A DNA stretch of 64,000 nucleotides. Source: Sedimenticola sp. Its GTDB lineage: Bacteria > Pseudomonadota > Gammaproteobacteria > Chromatiales > Chromatiaceae. The stretch spans positions 252,556 to 316,555 of the forward strand of contig PKUO01000002.1 in assembly GCA_002869585.1 (NCBI GenBank), in the 5' to 3' direction. The position numbers and the translations under genes are program-made. The notes under the pieces were generated by a model that did not search any database, was not told where the DNA came from, and saw nothing but the letters and a program-made list of their open reading frames with translations. The first letter of the stretch is position 1, and the number at the start of each line of letters is the position of its first letter. Below are positions 49,893-57,828 of the stretch, piece after piece.

Positions 49893-51776
49893 TCAGAATA
49901 TGTCTGATGCATACTCGTCTTTCAATTTATCCTGAAAACGTTTCACAGCTCGCATGGCCATCCGTAAGGTGCTGCGCGATTGACGCGACAGCTTGTCGGG
50001 ATCAATCAGTTTATTCAGCTCACGGCCACTTTTGGCCTGTGAGATCTGGTGTGTCAGCAGCAGATCAAGCAGTTCCTCGTAGGCCTCCTGGACAGAATCC
50101 TTGAAATCCTGGGAGAGTCGGCCAACCCGCACCAGAGCATTCAGGCGGCTGCTGGTATTCTGGGCGGCAATGCCACTGCCCAGCGCCATGATCCGGGCGG
50201 CGTTGGCGATGATGCGCAGGCCGTTGCGTTTGATGTCTATCCACTCGCCCTGATCATTTGAGGTGGTTGTGATCAACTGGTTGAAAAAGCCGATGGCGGG
50301 CTTCCCCTCCGAGTCGTCATCCGCCATCATTTTCAGCAGCCTGGGGTACTCCTTGAGCTCTGCCAGGACATGATGCCAGAGTTCGGTGGTCAGCAGGTCA
50401 TTGCCGTACAGGGTATCAAAGTCGAATACGACATTGGCCCAGCGTGCCGCCTTTGCTGTGGGCCTTCGGTTGATGTGGGAAACCTGTTTTTTCCACTGTT
50501 TCAGGGTTTTTCGGTACATCGGGTTGCGCGCCATGATATCCCCGGGACAGAGCGGATAGCCGATGCGGTCCAGGTTTTTATTCAGGCGTTTGCAGAAGCG
50601 CTCGAACCACTCCTGGACCTCCGGGGTGTCGCTCTGCGGCGAGTCGGCGATGATGATGCCGTTGTCCTGGTCGGAGTTGAGCAGCATCTCCTTGCGGCCA
50701 CATGAGCCCATGTTGAGGATGGCATAATCGAGGGGAGGTCCGCCGTAGCCTTTTGTCTCCATCCATCTCAGGGCCAGTTCCACGGCCCGGCGCTGCGCCA
50801 CCAGGTGGGTTTCGCTGAGCAGACGCACTGCGTCGCTGGGGCGGTGGTTGGTCTCCTGGGCATCGATGGCCGCGTCGATCAGTCGCGCGGTGAGTCCTGC
50901 CAGTTCCTGGATGCTATCGGTTTCCCTGAACCTGTTGGTCAGCGTGCTGGGACGCGAGATCAGGGTGCGCAGAATGTCTGTTTCCGAAATCATGCCGATC
51001 GGGGTCATGCCATCCACCACGATGAGGTATTTGGCGGTGTAGCGTTTATGAATCTCCTCGGCCTCCCAGAGTGCCGTGTCGGGATCAATCACCCTGGGTA
51101 TTTCACAGGCCACGTCCATCACGCTGTCGTCGGCTTTTGCCCCTTTCTCTATCGAGGCCTCTGCCAGGCCGGCGAATGTCAGCAGGCCTTTGAGATGGTT
51201 TTTCTCATCGGTGACCACGAGACTGCCGAGCTTGCGCTGCTGCATCAATGTCAGGGCCTGGTGTATGGTGGTGTCGGGGCCACAGGTGACAACCGGTGAT
51301 TTCATCACCCGTGTGACCGGCTGGGCCAGCGCCCCTGAGCTGATTGTTCGATCGGGACTGCGTTCACGCAGTTTTTCCGCGATGATCCTGTTCAGTGCAT
51401 TGAAGATGTCCGGGTTGGACTGTTCCAGCTGTTGCAACGCCTCGGCCGGGATTACCAGTATCTGCGATTCAGTGGTGGCGACCGTCTTGGTGGTGTAGTC
51501 CTGGTGGTCCAGGTAGTTGGCCAGGCCGATGAAGTCGCCGGCCAACACAGTGTCCTGGCGTCCGGTTGGACGGTGCATGATGATGCTGCCCTCGACCAGG
51601 ACATAGACCAGGTTCTTGTATTTCTCTCCCGGCTTGAACAGGGTTGCACCGCCCGGAATGGTCTGCAGACTGGATTTCTCCACCAGCGCATCAATCGACT
51701 CGGCAGAGACCTCCCTGAATGAGCGGGTGCCAGCCAGTTGCTGTTCGGTGGTGATGGTCTTGCTTTCGTTAATCAT
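49893..51776 (-). CDS. cNMP-binding / CBS-pair / DUF294 nucleotidyltransferase-like protein
   Basis: A 627-residue regulatory protein. It has an N-terminal cyclic-nucleotide-binding-like domain (about 25-140), two CBS motifs (about 180-300) and the DUF294 nucleotidyltransferase domain with GSCGRKEMLLNSDQDNG, followed by the DUF294 C-terminal helical domain. The layout resembles GlnD-type nucleotidyltransferases, but the target is unknown. It is the first of two such proteins in the acetate block. ATG 51776 is chosen because the cNMP domain begins soon after. It is divergent from a 55-residue membrane protein. Confidence 0.88.
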   Translation of the reverse strand: MINESKTITTEQQLAGTRSFREVSAESIDALVEKSSLQTIPGGATLFKPGEKYKNLVYVLVEGSIIMHRPTGRQDTVLAGDFIGLANYLDHQDYTTKTVATTESQILVIPAEALQQLEQSNPDIFNALNRIIAEKLRERSPDRTISSGALAQPVTRVMKSPVVTCGPDTTIHQALTLMQQRKLGSLVVTDEKNHLKGLLTFAGLAEASIEKGAKADDSVMDVACEIPRVIDPDTALWEAEEIHKRYTAKYLIVVDGMTPIGMISETDILRTLISRPSTLTNRFRETDSIQELAGLTARLIDAAIDAQETNHRPSDAVRLLSETHLVAQRRAVELALRWMETKGYGGPPLDYAILNMGSCGRKEMLLNSDQDNGIIIADSPQSDTPEVQEWFERFCKRLNKNLDRIGYPLCPGDIMARNPMYRKTLKQWKKQVSHINRRPTAKAARWANVVFDFDTLYGNDLLTTELWHHVLAELKEYPRLLKMMADDDSEGKPAIGFFNQLITTTSNDQGEWIDIKRNGLRIIANAARIMALGSGIAAQNTSSRLNALVRVGRLSQDFKDSVQEAYEELLDLLLTHQISQAKSGRELNKLIDPDKLSRQSRSTLRMAMRAVKRFQDKLKDEYASDIF

Positions 51777-51885
51777 TAATCTGCGACTGTGCCAAGGTGC
51801 TAAACTGCGTGATGTACAGAATCCCGGCGGCGATAGGTCTGGTTGCCATTTGTCTATTGCCATAGAGAATGAACAGGTTTCGCTG

Positions 51886-52053
51886 ATGATTGACTGGATA
51901 TTACTCCTGGTAACCGGCTTTATTGCCTATCATGCCCTGACCTTCCGGAATGAAGAGGGAGAGAATGACATCGGCCATCTGCTGTTCGGTGCAATCGCAT
52001 TGTTATTTTTCATGCGTGTCCTGTTTGTCGATATTCTTAAACTGGTCGGCTGA
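51886..52053 (+). CDS. Small membrane protein (55 aa), unknown function
   Basis: Starts MIDWILLLVTGFIAYHALTF and is predicted to form two membrane helices with a short acidic loop (RNEEGENDIGHL). It is divergently transcribed from the cNMP-CBS-DUF294 gene and convergent with the TPR gene. Similar tiny genes are often found with acetate symporters, but I cannot assign a role. Confidence 0.6.
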   Translation: MIDWILLLVTGFIAYHALTFRNEEGENDIGHLLFGAIALLFFMRVLFVDILKLVG

Positions 52054-52074
52054 CAATCGGTCAGACGGGGCATC

Positions 52075-52725
52075 TTACATCCTGTAACTGCGTTGCTGGC
52101 TGTCGATTTCCGGTTTTTGTAGCAGCCTCTCTGAGGCAGGCAAGGCCAGCTGTTTGGTTAGATAGTCGGCGCGGTCTGCGATGGTTGGCGGCGCCTCGGC
52201 CTGATTACGCAGGAAACGCGTCAGCAGGCCCGGGCCCTGGGCGACTTCCGGTTCCAACCGCATGGCGGTTCGATAGTCGGCGAGGGCGCTCTGGTGATCG
52301 CCCAGCCAGTCGTTGACAATGCCCCGGTTGGCGTAACTGACGGCCAGCAGGGAACGGTTGCTATCATCGATGCCGTTGCCCTGTTCCTGCCCGATCAGCA
52401 GGTCGAAGCCGCTCAGGGATTCTGCGAGATAGTCTGGCGCTGCCGGTGGAGTGCTTGTGACCCGTTGCGCCGCGCCAAGTTGCATCAATGAGAGGGCTTC
52501 CCCATAGAGCGCCTGGCTGTTTTCCGGATTGTTTTCCAGTATCCCCTGATAAACCTGTAGTGCTTCGATGTACTGCCCGTCTTCGATATACCGTGATGCC
52601 GCCGCCAGAGATCGGGCTTCGGGAGTGCCATTGCCGAGGCCGAGCTGGTAGAGCGTCCAGCCAATCCACAGCAACGTCAGCAGTACGGCACTGCGTACCA
52701 GCCATCGGTGCAGGCGGCTATCCAT
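52075..52725 (-). CDS. TPR-repeat protein with N-terminal membrane anchor
   Basis: A 216-residue protein with one N-terminal helix (SAVLLTLLWIGWTLYQLGL) and TPR-like repeats (YIEDGQYIEALQVYQGILENNPENSQALYGEAL, ALADYRTAMRLEPEV). It probably serves as a scaffold. It starts inside the end of the 78-residue gene (8-base overlap) and follows the symporter on the same strand, so it may belong to the symporter operon. Confidence 0.75.
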   Translation of the reverse strand: MDSRLHRWLVRSAVLLTLLWIGWTLYQLGLGNGTPEARSLAAASRYIEDGQYIEALQVYQGILENNPENSQALYGEALSLMQLGAAQRVTSTPPAAPDYLAESLSGFDLLIGQEQGNGIDDSNRSLLAVSYANRGIVNDWLGDHQSALADYRTAMRLEPEVAQGPGLLTRFLRNQAEAPPTIADRADYLTKQLALPASERLLQKPEIDSQQRSYRM

Positions 52726-52954
52726 GGCTCGCTCCACCCAGCAGGCGCAGATTGAATAGCCAGGCGAAGGCGAGGCTGACCAGCAGGGCAATTAGGCTCG
52801 CCCGGAATCTCTGGCCGCGCAGTTCGCTGTCCAGCAATGGGCGGTCCAGTTTCTTTTGCATGCGCCGCACACTCAGCACCCAGATCAGTTTGCTGACGGG
52901 GAAAAACAGCAGTAATGCAAGCACCGTAACCGACAGGTAGAAATACAGGCTCAT
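52718..52954 (-). CDS. Small membrane protein (78 aa), unknown function
   Basis: Two hydrophobic segments (YFYLSVTVLALLLFFPVSKLIWVL and ASLIALLVSLAFAWLF) flank a basic loop (RRMQKKLDRPLLDSELRGQRF). It overlaps the TPR gene by eight bases and follows the symporter after a hairpin terminator. No family recognised. ATG 52954 is preferred over longer in-frame options. Confidence 0.65.
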   Translation of the reverse strand: MSLYFYLSVTVLALLLFFPVSKLIWVLSVRRMQKKLDRPLLDSELRGQRFRASLIALLVSLAFAWLFNLRLLGGASHG

Positions 52955-53054
52955 GGATAGCGTATACCCTGGGTTTCGCCAATGATCGATATCGCCCGCC
53001 TTCTGCATGACAATGTGCAGACCGGTATTGTTTGTCTGTTCTGCGGAAAAAAAG

Positions 53055-53075
53055 CGGGGGAGAATAACTCCCCCG
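53055..53075 (-). terminator. Intrinsic terminator of the minus-strand symporter
   Basis: Perfect stem CGGGGGAG / CTCCCCCG with an AATAA loop and, on the minus strand, a run of about eight T residues. It lies 18 bases past the symporter stop. Confidence 0.88.
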
Positions 53076-53092
53076 AAGCCACAGACAAACTG

Positions 53093-55084
53093 TTAGCCAG
53101 GACGGTCAAAATCCATCTGGATGTCACCAATATCTTCATGCAGGGCTTCCACCTCTTTATTCGGAATGGTTGACATCTCCATCTTGTAAGCGAGAAACCA
53201 CATCATAAACACACCCAATGCCCACCAGACGATCTGCCAGGCCCAGATTGACGGGATACCGAACAGCCAGCTCTGGGCGTTGTTCGGATCGCCAAATATC
53301 CAGTTGCCGATGACCGCACCCGGACCTATGCCAAAGAAGAACCAGACAATGGTGATTATCAAGGCGATAGGCACCAGGCTCCTTTTGCTCTCTGGCAGCG
53401 AGGCGTGCTCGCGGAGAAAGTTATGGAAGGTCATGCGGTGTTCACGTTCGTTGTCATTCTGGGTCATGGCCGAGATGATGATGGCCAGGCTGAGATTGAA
53501 CAGGATGCCCCAGCCTGCAGAGTGTATGGTCAACGGCCAGCGTCCCCAGGGCATGAACTGGGCGCCGATATTTTCCGTCAGGGTGACGGCAATCAGACCG
53601 GCGATCAGACCTGCCACGACTCCCTGCCGGGTCAGGAAGGGCCACCAGCAGATGGCGATCAGGGCTGGCAACATCTGAAAGCCATAGGCAACCGCGAGAC
53701 CACCCAGCAACACCAGGGCGTCGGTGGCGGTTGTGGCGACGATCAGTGCTGCGATGACAATCACCGCCACGCCAATCCGGCCGTAGAGCTTCTGCTGCAT
53801 ATGGGTCGCCCGCGGCATGATAAAGCGCTTCAGTATGTCGCGGGTGAGCATGCCCCCGGCCGTGGACATGTAGGCCGCGCCGGTGGATTGCATGGCGGCC
53901 AGGGCGCAGACCGACAACAGGCCGACCAGCCAGGGCGCGGTGGCCGAGAGCAGATAGATCAGTTGCGGGACCAGCATATCCGGCTCGCTGGGGGATATCA
54001 GCAGATCGGTCGCCCCGATTTTTGCGAGCCCTTCCTGCATGACCGGATTGACCAGATCGGGATGTGCCGCGGCAAAGGCGCTGTCGGCACCCAGAAAGTG
54101 CGAACCTATGCCCTGAATCGCGGTAAACACCATCAGAATCAGGCCGATCCCCGCAGACGAGGCCCAGACCTGCTGTGGCGCGAAAGGCTCGGGGCTTTTG
54201 TTGCCGAAGGCCCACATGGAAAAGGCCGGTGCGGACTGTATGCCCATCAGGGCAAACATATAGGTGAGAATCATCATGCCGGTCCAGGCCCCGCCCGAGG
54301 GGTCTTCAACCCCGAGTCCGGAAACCAGCTGGATGGCGCCCGGTATGGCAATGTAGGCACTGTATCCGTCTGGCGTGGTCTCTCCGAAATAGGCAGTTCC
54401 GCTGTCCGGGTTGATGGCGGTCAGGGCGGCCAATCCCGCTTGCAACTGATCGAAACCGCCGATCGCGTGCATGGCGATAATACCGATGACCACTATGCCC
54501 CCCGCCAGCAGGATGGCCTGGGCGGAATCGACATAGGCCACAGCGCGCAGGCCACCGGAGGCAACGTAGATGATCACAACCAGCGACAAGAGCCACATGC
54601 CGACCTCGATGTCGAGCATGTTGTCGGTCAGGATGTTGAACAGGAAGCCCGAGGCGCGCAACTGGATGCCGAGATAGGGTACGGAAAATACCAGTGCGAC
54701 CAGCACCACCAGCAGGCGCACTGTATCGGATTTGAAATAGTAGGCCATCATTTCGCCAGGAGTGATGAAACCAAAGCGCTTGCCGAGCATCCACTGGCGT
54801 TTCAGGAAGACGACCCCGGTGAAGGGAATGGTTATGGCGTAAAAAGATGCATACGCGTATTGGAAGCCGTCACGGTAGATCAGGCCGGGATGTCCCATGA
54901 AGGTCCAGCCGGAAAAGGATGTCGCGGTGGCGGCCAGGATAAAAACCCAGAGCGAGATCTGTCGCCCAGCCACAAAATAGTCGCTCGCGGTCTTGGCGGA
55001 CAATGCGCCCTTGATGCCCCAGAAGATGCAGTACGTCCAGTAGAGAGCAACAAAAATGAACAACCAGACTACTTTTGCGTCCAT
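53093..55084 (-). CDS. Sodium:solute symporter (SSS/SLC5), probable acetate/monocarboxylate carrier
   Basis: A 663-residue transporter with about 13-14 membrane helices of the SLC5 fold (SDYFVAGRQISLWVFILAATATSFSGWTFMGHPGLIYRDG; AAMQSTGAAYMSTAGGMLTRDILKRF). It has an N-terminal periplasmic leader helix and a long C-terminal cytoplasmic tail. Substrate is inferred from family and neighbourhood (acs, second symporter) and is not proven. ATG 55084 is used: GGAGGT precedes it by about ten bases. It is expressed leftward from a candidate sigma-54 promoter at 55159-55173. Confidence 0.88.
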   Translation of the reverse strand: MDAKVVWLFIFVALYWTYCIFWGIKGALSAKTASDYFVAGRQISLWVFILAATATSFSGWTFMGHPGLIYRDGFQYAYASFYAITIPFTGVVFLKRQWMLGKRFGFITPGEMMAYYFKSDTVRLLVVLVALVFSVPYLGIQLRASGFLFNILTDNMLDIEVGMWLLSLVVIIYVASGGLRAVAYVDSAQAILLAGGIVVIGIIAMHAIGGFDQLQAGLAALTAINPDSGTAYFGETTPDGYSAYIAIPGAIQLVSGLGVEDPSGGAWTGMMILTYMFALMGIQSAPAFSMWAFGNKSPEPFAPQQVWASSAGIGLILMVFTAIQGIGSHFLGADSAFAAAHPDLVNPVMQEGLAKIGATDLLISPSEPDMLVPQLIYLLSATAPWLVGLLSVCALAAMQSTGAAYMSTAGGMLTRDILKRFIMPRATHMQQKLYGRIGVAVIVIAALIVATTATDALVLLGGLAVAYGFQMLPALIAICWWPFLTRQGVVAGLIAGLIAVTLTENIGAQFMPWGRWPLTIHSAGWGILFNLSLAIIISAMTQNDNEREHRMTFHNFLREHASLPESKRSLVPIALIITIVWFFFGIGPGAVIGNWIFGDPNNAQSWLFGIPSIWAWQIVWWALGVFMMWFLAYKMEMSTIPNKEVEALHEDIGDIQMDFDRPG

Positions 55085-55158
55085 GTTGAATGTGACCTCC
55101 GGCAATTGGGTTGGGCAGCGGTTCCAGGTCTGGCCAAATGGTTAACGGTGTGTAGTAT

Positions 55159-55173
55159 GCAAAAAATATACCG
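55159..55173 (-). promoter_or_regulatory. Candidate sigma-54 promoter for the minus-strand symporter
   Basis: Minus strand reads CGGTATATTTTTTGC: GG and GC are ten bases apart and TTGC is exact, but the bases after GG deviate from TGGCACG. It is about 75 bases upstream of the gene. The two palindromes 55240-55275 lie about 88 and 109 bp upstream of the -12 element, a typical activator distance. Confidence 0.6.
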
Positions 55174-55239
55174 CATGCAAATACTGAATAAAAACAATGC
55201 GTTAATTGCATATTACTGGCGGCGGGTTATAGGCTATTT

Positions 55240-55254
55240 GTTACCTTGGGTAAC
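55240..55254. promoter_or_regulatory. GTTACC-N3-GGTAAC palindrome (site A)
   Basis: Perfect 15-bp palindrome, upstream of the minus-strand symporter. Its centre is 21 bp from that of site B, about two helical turns, as for cooperatively binding dimers. Confidence 0.7.
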
Positions 55255-55260
55255 GTCTCT

Positions 55261-55275
55261 GTTTACAAAGGTAAC
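55261..55275. promoter_or_regulatory. GTTTAC-N3-GGTAAC palindrome (site B)
   Basis: One-base-changed copy of site A with AAA centre, 21 bp away. Together A and B look like a paired activator site. Confidence 0.65.
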
Positions 55276-55426
55276 GTATGCTGAACCTGGGTTCCGGTCA
55301 GTATCCGTTTTACGCCTGCCAGCGGTTGCTGAATCGAAGGCCATCGGGTTTATTTTAATGATCTGTGACCGGCATCCCGTTGATTGCCTGAGTGGTGGAG
55401 GATGCCATCTGTCGTTTGTTTCATTT

Positions 55427-55446
55427 GGTAACATATCGATGTTACC
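55427..55446. promoter_or_regulatory. GGTAAC-N8-GTTACC palindrome (site D)
   Basis: Perfect inverted repeat with the half-sites in the opposite arrangement to A-C. Its right half GTTACC begins 21 bp before the left half of site C. It lies about 130 bp upstream of the rightward sigma-54-like promoter. Confidence 0.65.
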
Positions 55447-55461
55447 GACTGGGGGCTTTTC

Positions 55462-55476
55462 GCTACCTTGGGTAAC
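55462..55476. promoter_or_regulatory. GCTACC-N3-GGTAAC palindrome (site C)
   Basis: One-base-changed copy of site A with the same TTG centre. It is about 98 bp upstream of the -12 element of the candidate rightward sigma-54 promoter. Confidence 0.65.
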
Positions 55477-55553
55477 AGTAAACGCCGGTAATAACCATCG
55501 GTGAATGTGTTAGTAGATTAAAGAACACTAATAAATCAAATAGTTAGGAATCT

Positions 55554-55568
55554 TGGCCCATTTTGTGC
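55554..55568 (+). promoter_or_regulatory. Candidate sigma-54 promoter for the DUF4212-symporter operon
   Basis: TGGCCCATTTTGTGC: TGGC, then GG and GC ten bases apart and TGC. It is close to TGGCACG-N4-TTGC and lies about 145 bp upstream of the DUF4212 gene. Confidence 0.68.
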
Positions 55569-55714
55569 GATATTAATCCGCGTTGTCCGGATATCAGCCT
55601 GGGTTTGGTTCGTGAAGGGGAGTTGTTGCACAAGAGGTGGCAGAGTGTGCAATAACAGGTGAGCGGCAGGTTCGGATTAGCAAACAATCACTCTAATAAG
55701 CTGGAGGACTTTTA

Positions 55715-55981
55715 ATGAGCACAGCACAAGATATGTCGGGACAAGCCTACTGGAAGGCTAATATCCGGCTAGTAACCATCCACCTGATTGTATGGGCCTT
55801 CGTGTCCTATTTCTGCGGCATACTCCTGCGTCCGATGCTTTCGGGAATCCCAATCGGTGGTACTGACCTCGGGTTCTGGTTCGCCCAGCAGGGTTCCATG
55901 TTTATATTCATTGCTCAGATCTTTATTTACGCTGCGCAGATGAACAAGCTGGACCGTCGATTTGACGTTCACGAAGACTAA
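55715..55981 (+). CDS. DUF4212 small symporter subunit
   Basis: An 88-residue protein with two membrane helices (LIVWAFVSYFCGILL and FWFAQQGSMFIFIAQIFIYAAQM), of the type that always precedes the VC_2705-type sodium:solute symporters and is thought to be their small subunit. A GGAGG ribosome site precedes ATG 55715. The large subunit starts 13 bases downstream. Confidence 0.92.
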   Translation: MSTAQDMSGQAYWKANIRLVTIHLIVWAFVSYFCGILLRPMLSGIPIGGTDLGFWFAQQGSMFIFIAQIFIYAAQMNKLDRRFDVHED

Positions 55982-55993
55982 GGGGTCAAATAA

Positions 55994-57724
55994 ATGGATC
56001 TGCAAACTTTAACGTACATTGTTGTGGGTGCTACCTTTGCGCTCTACATTGGTATTGCCATCTGGGCGCGAGCTGGTACGACAGGTGAATTCTATGCCGC
56101 GGGTCGCGGTATTCACCCGGTTGCCAATGGTATGGCAACGGCAGCTGACTGGATGTCCGCCGCCTCTTTCATCTCCATGGCGGGCCTTATCGCCTTCATG
56201 GGCTACGACGCCTCTATCTTCCTGATGGGCTGGACCGGCGGATACGTTCTGCTGGCCATGCTGCTGGCGCCTTATCTGCGTAAGTTCGGTAAGTTCACCG
56301 TGCCGGAGTTCATTGGGGATCGCTACTACTCGCAGACGGCGCGTATCGTGGCTGTCATCTGTCTGATCGTCGCTTCACTGACCTATGTAATCGGTCAGAT
56401 GAAGGGTATCGGCGTGGCATTCTCCCGCTTCCTGGAGCTGGATTACGAGACAGGTCTCTACACGGGTATGGTTATCGTGTTTTTCTACGCCGTTCTTGGC
56501 GGCATGAAGGGTATCACCTACACCCAGATCGCTCAGTACTGCGTCCTGATTTTCGCCTACACCATCCCGGCGATCTTCATCTCGTTGCAGTTGACCGATA
56601 ACCCGATTCCGCAGCTGGGTCTGTGGGGCAATCTGGAAGATGGCACACCCTTGCTGCAGAAGCTGGATATGACCCTGGTCGATCTGGGCTTTGGCGAGTA
56701 CACGGCACAGAAGGGCGGCACACTGAATATGGTGCTTTACACCTTCTCGCTGATGCTCGGTACGGCAGGTCTGCCACACGTTATCATCCGCTTCTTCACC
56801 GTACCCAAGGTACGTGACGCCCGTTACTCTGCAGGTTGGGCGCTGGTGTTCATCGGTATCCTCTACACCACTGCACCGGCGGTTGGCTCCATGGCCTTCT
56901 ACAACCTGGCAAAAACAGTACAGCCTGGTCCAGTAGCCGAGGCAGATGGCGCGCTCTCCTATGAGCAACGTCCACAGTGGTTCAAGAACTGGGAGACTAC
57001 CGGTCTGCTGACCTTTGAAGACAAGAATGGCGACGGCCGTATCCAGTATCGCAAAGGCGACGCCAACGAGTTGAAAGTTGACCGTGACATCATGGTATTG
57101 GCCAATCCTGAAATCGCCAAACTGCCTAACTGGGTGATTGCACTGGTAGCAGCAGGCGGTCTTGCTGCGGCGCTGTCAACAGCGGCCGGATTGTTGCTTG
57201 CCATTTCGTCATCCATTTCGCATGATCTGTTGAAGGGTATGTTCGCCAAGGGCATCTCGGAGAAAGGCGAACTGCTGGCTGCGCGTGTGGCCATGGCAGG
57301 TGCGATCGTGGTGGCCGGTTACTTCGGTCTGCATCCACCAGGATTCGCGGCACAGGTGGTGGCATTGGCCTTCGGTCTGGCGGCATCGTCGATCTTCCCG
57401 GCCTTGATGATGGGTATCTTCAACAAGCGGGTAAACAATGTGGGCGCTGTAGTCGGTATGTTGGTTGGTTTGAGTGCTACCCTGGTGTATATCTTCACCT
57501 ACAAGGGCTGGTTCTTCATTCCGGGTACCAACACTCTGCCCAACACTGCCGATAACTGGTTCCTGGGTATCTCTCCAGAGGCCTTCGGTGCAGTGGGTGC
57601 CATGTTGAACTTCGCCTCTGCGATCATCGTTTCCAAGATGACTGCCGAGCCTCCGGAGCACATCCAGCACCTGGTCGAAGACATCCGCGTACCCAAGGGT
57701 GCGGGTGGTGCGGTTGACCACTAA
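55994..57724 (+). CDS. Sodium:solute symporter, VC_2705-type (acetate permease ActP-like)
   Basis: A 576-residue SLC5-family carrier with about 13 membrane helices. It starts MDLQTLTYIVVGATFALYIGIAIWARAGTTGEFYAAGRG and contains GMATAADWMSAASFISMAGL and ALSTAAGLLLAISSSISHDLLKGM, typical ActP features. A hydrophilic insert at about residues 315-375 is characteristic of this subfamily. With DUF4212 it forms a two-gene operon ending in a strong terminator. Acetate as substrate is supported by acs and the regulatory genes nearby. Confidence 0.92.
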   Translation: MDLQTLTYIVVGATFALYIGIAIWARAGTTGEFYAAGRGIHPVANGMATAADWMSAASFISMAGLIAFMGYDASIFLMGWTGGYVLLAMLLAPYLRKFGKFTVPEFIGDRYYSQTARIVAVICLIVASLTYVIGQMKGIGVAFSRFLELDYETGLYTGMVIVFFYAVLGGMKGITYTQIAQYCVLIFAYTIPAIFISLQLTDNPIPQLGLWGNLEDGTPLLQKLDMTLVDLGFGEYTAQKGGTLNMVLYTFSLMLGTAGLPHVIIRFFTVPKVRDARYSAGWALVFIGILYTTAPAVGSMAFYNLAKTVQPGPVAEADGALSYEQRPQWFKNWETTGLLTFEDKNGDGRIQYRKGDANELKVDRDIMVLANPEIAKLPNWVIALVAAGGLAAALSTAAGLLLAISSSISHDLLKGMFAKGISEKGELLAARVAMAGAIVVAGYFGLHPPGFAAQVVALAFGLAASSIFPALMMGIFNKRVNNVGAVVGMLVGLSATLVYIFTYKGWFFIPGTNTLPNTADNWFLGISPEAFGAVGAMLNFASAIIVSKMTAEPPEHIQHLVEDIRVPKGAGGAVDH

Positions 57725-57751
57725 TCACATCATCTGAAGTGGTGTAAAATG

Positions 57752-57779
57752 GACCCCGCTATATGCGGGGTCTTTTTTT
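57752..57779 (+). terminator. Intrinsic terminator of the DUF4212-symporter operon
   Basis: Stem GACCCCGC / GCGGGGTC with TATAT loop and seven T residues, 27 bases after the symporter stop. Confidence 0.92.
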
Positions 57780-57828
57780 CTCGTATTCTCAGGGATTGCA
57801 TAACAACACAACTCAACCAGGGTAACGC

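Noticed and set aside
49634-49912. 92-codon minus-strand open frame
   Set aside because: Composition rich in Ser, Arg and Cys without hydrophobic periodicity, no recognisable motif, and no ribosome site; it is more likely non-coding leader sequence.
53405-55504. Long plus-strand open frame of 699 codons
   Set aside because: It is antisense to the symporter gene, with low-complexity Gly/His/Gln-rich translation typical of a shadow frame.
55639-55652. TGGCAGAGTGTGCA as sigma-54 promoter for DUF4212
   Set aside because: GG and GC are only eight bases apart instead of ten; the site at 55554-55568 has correct spacing.
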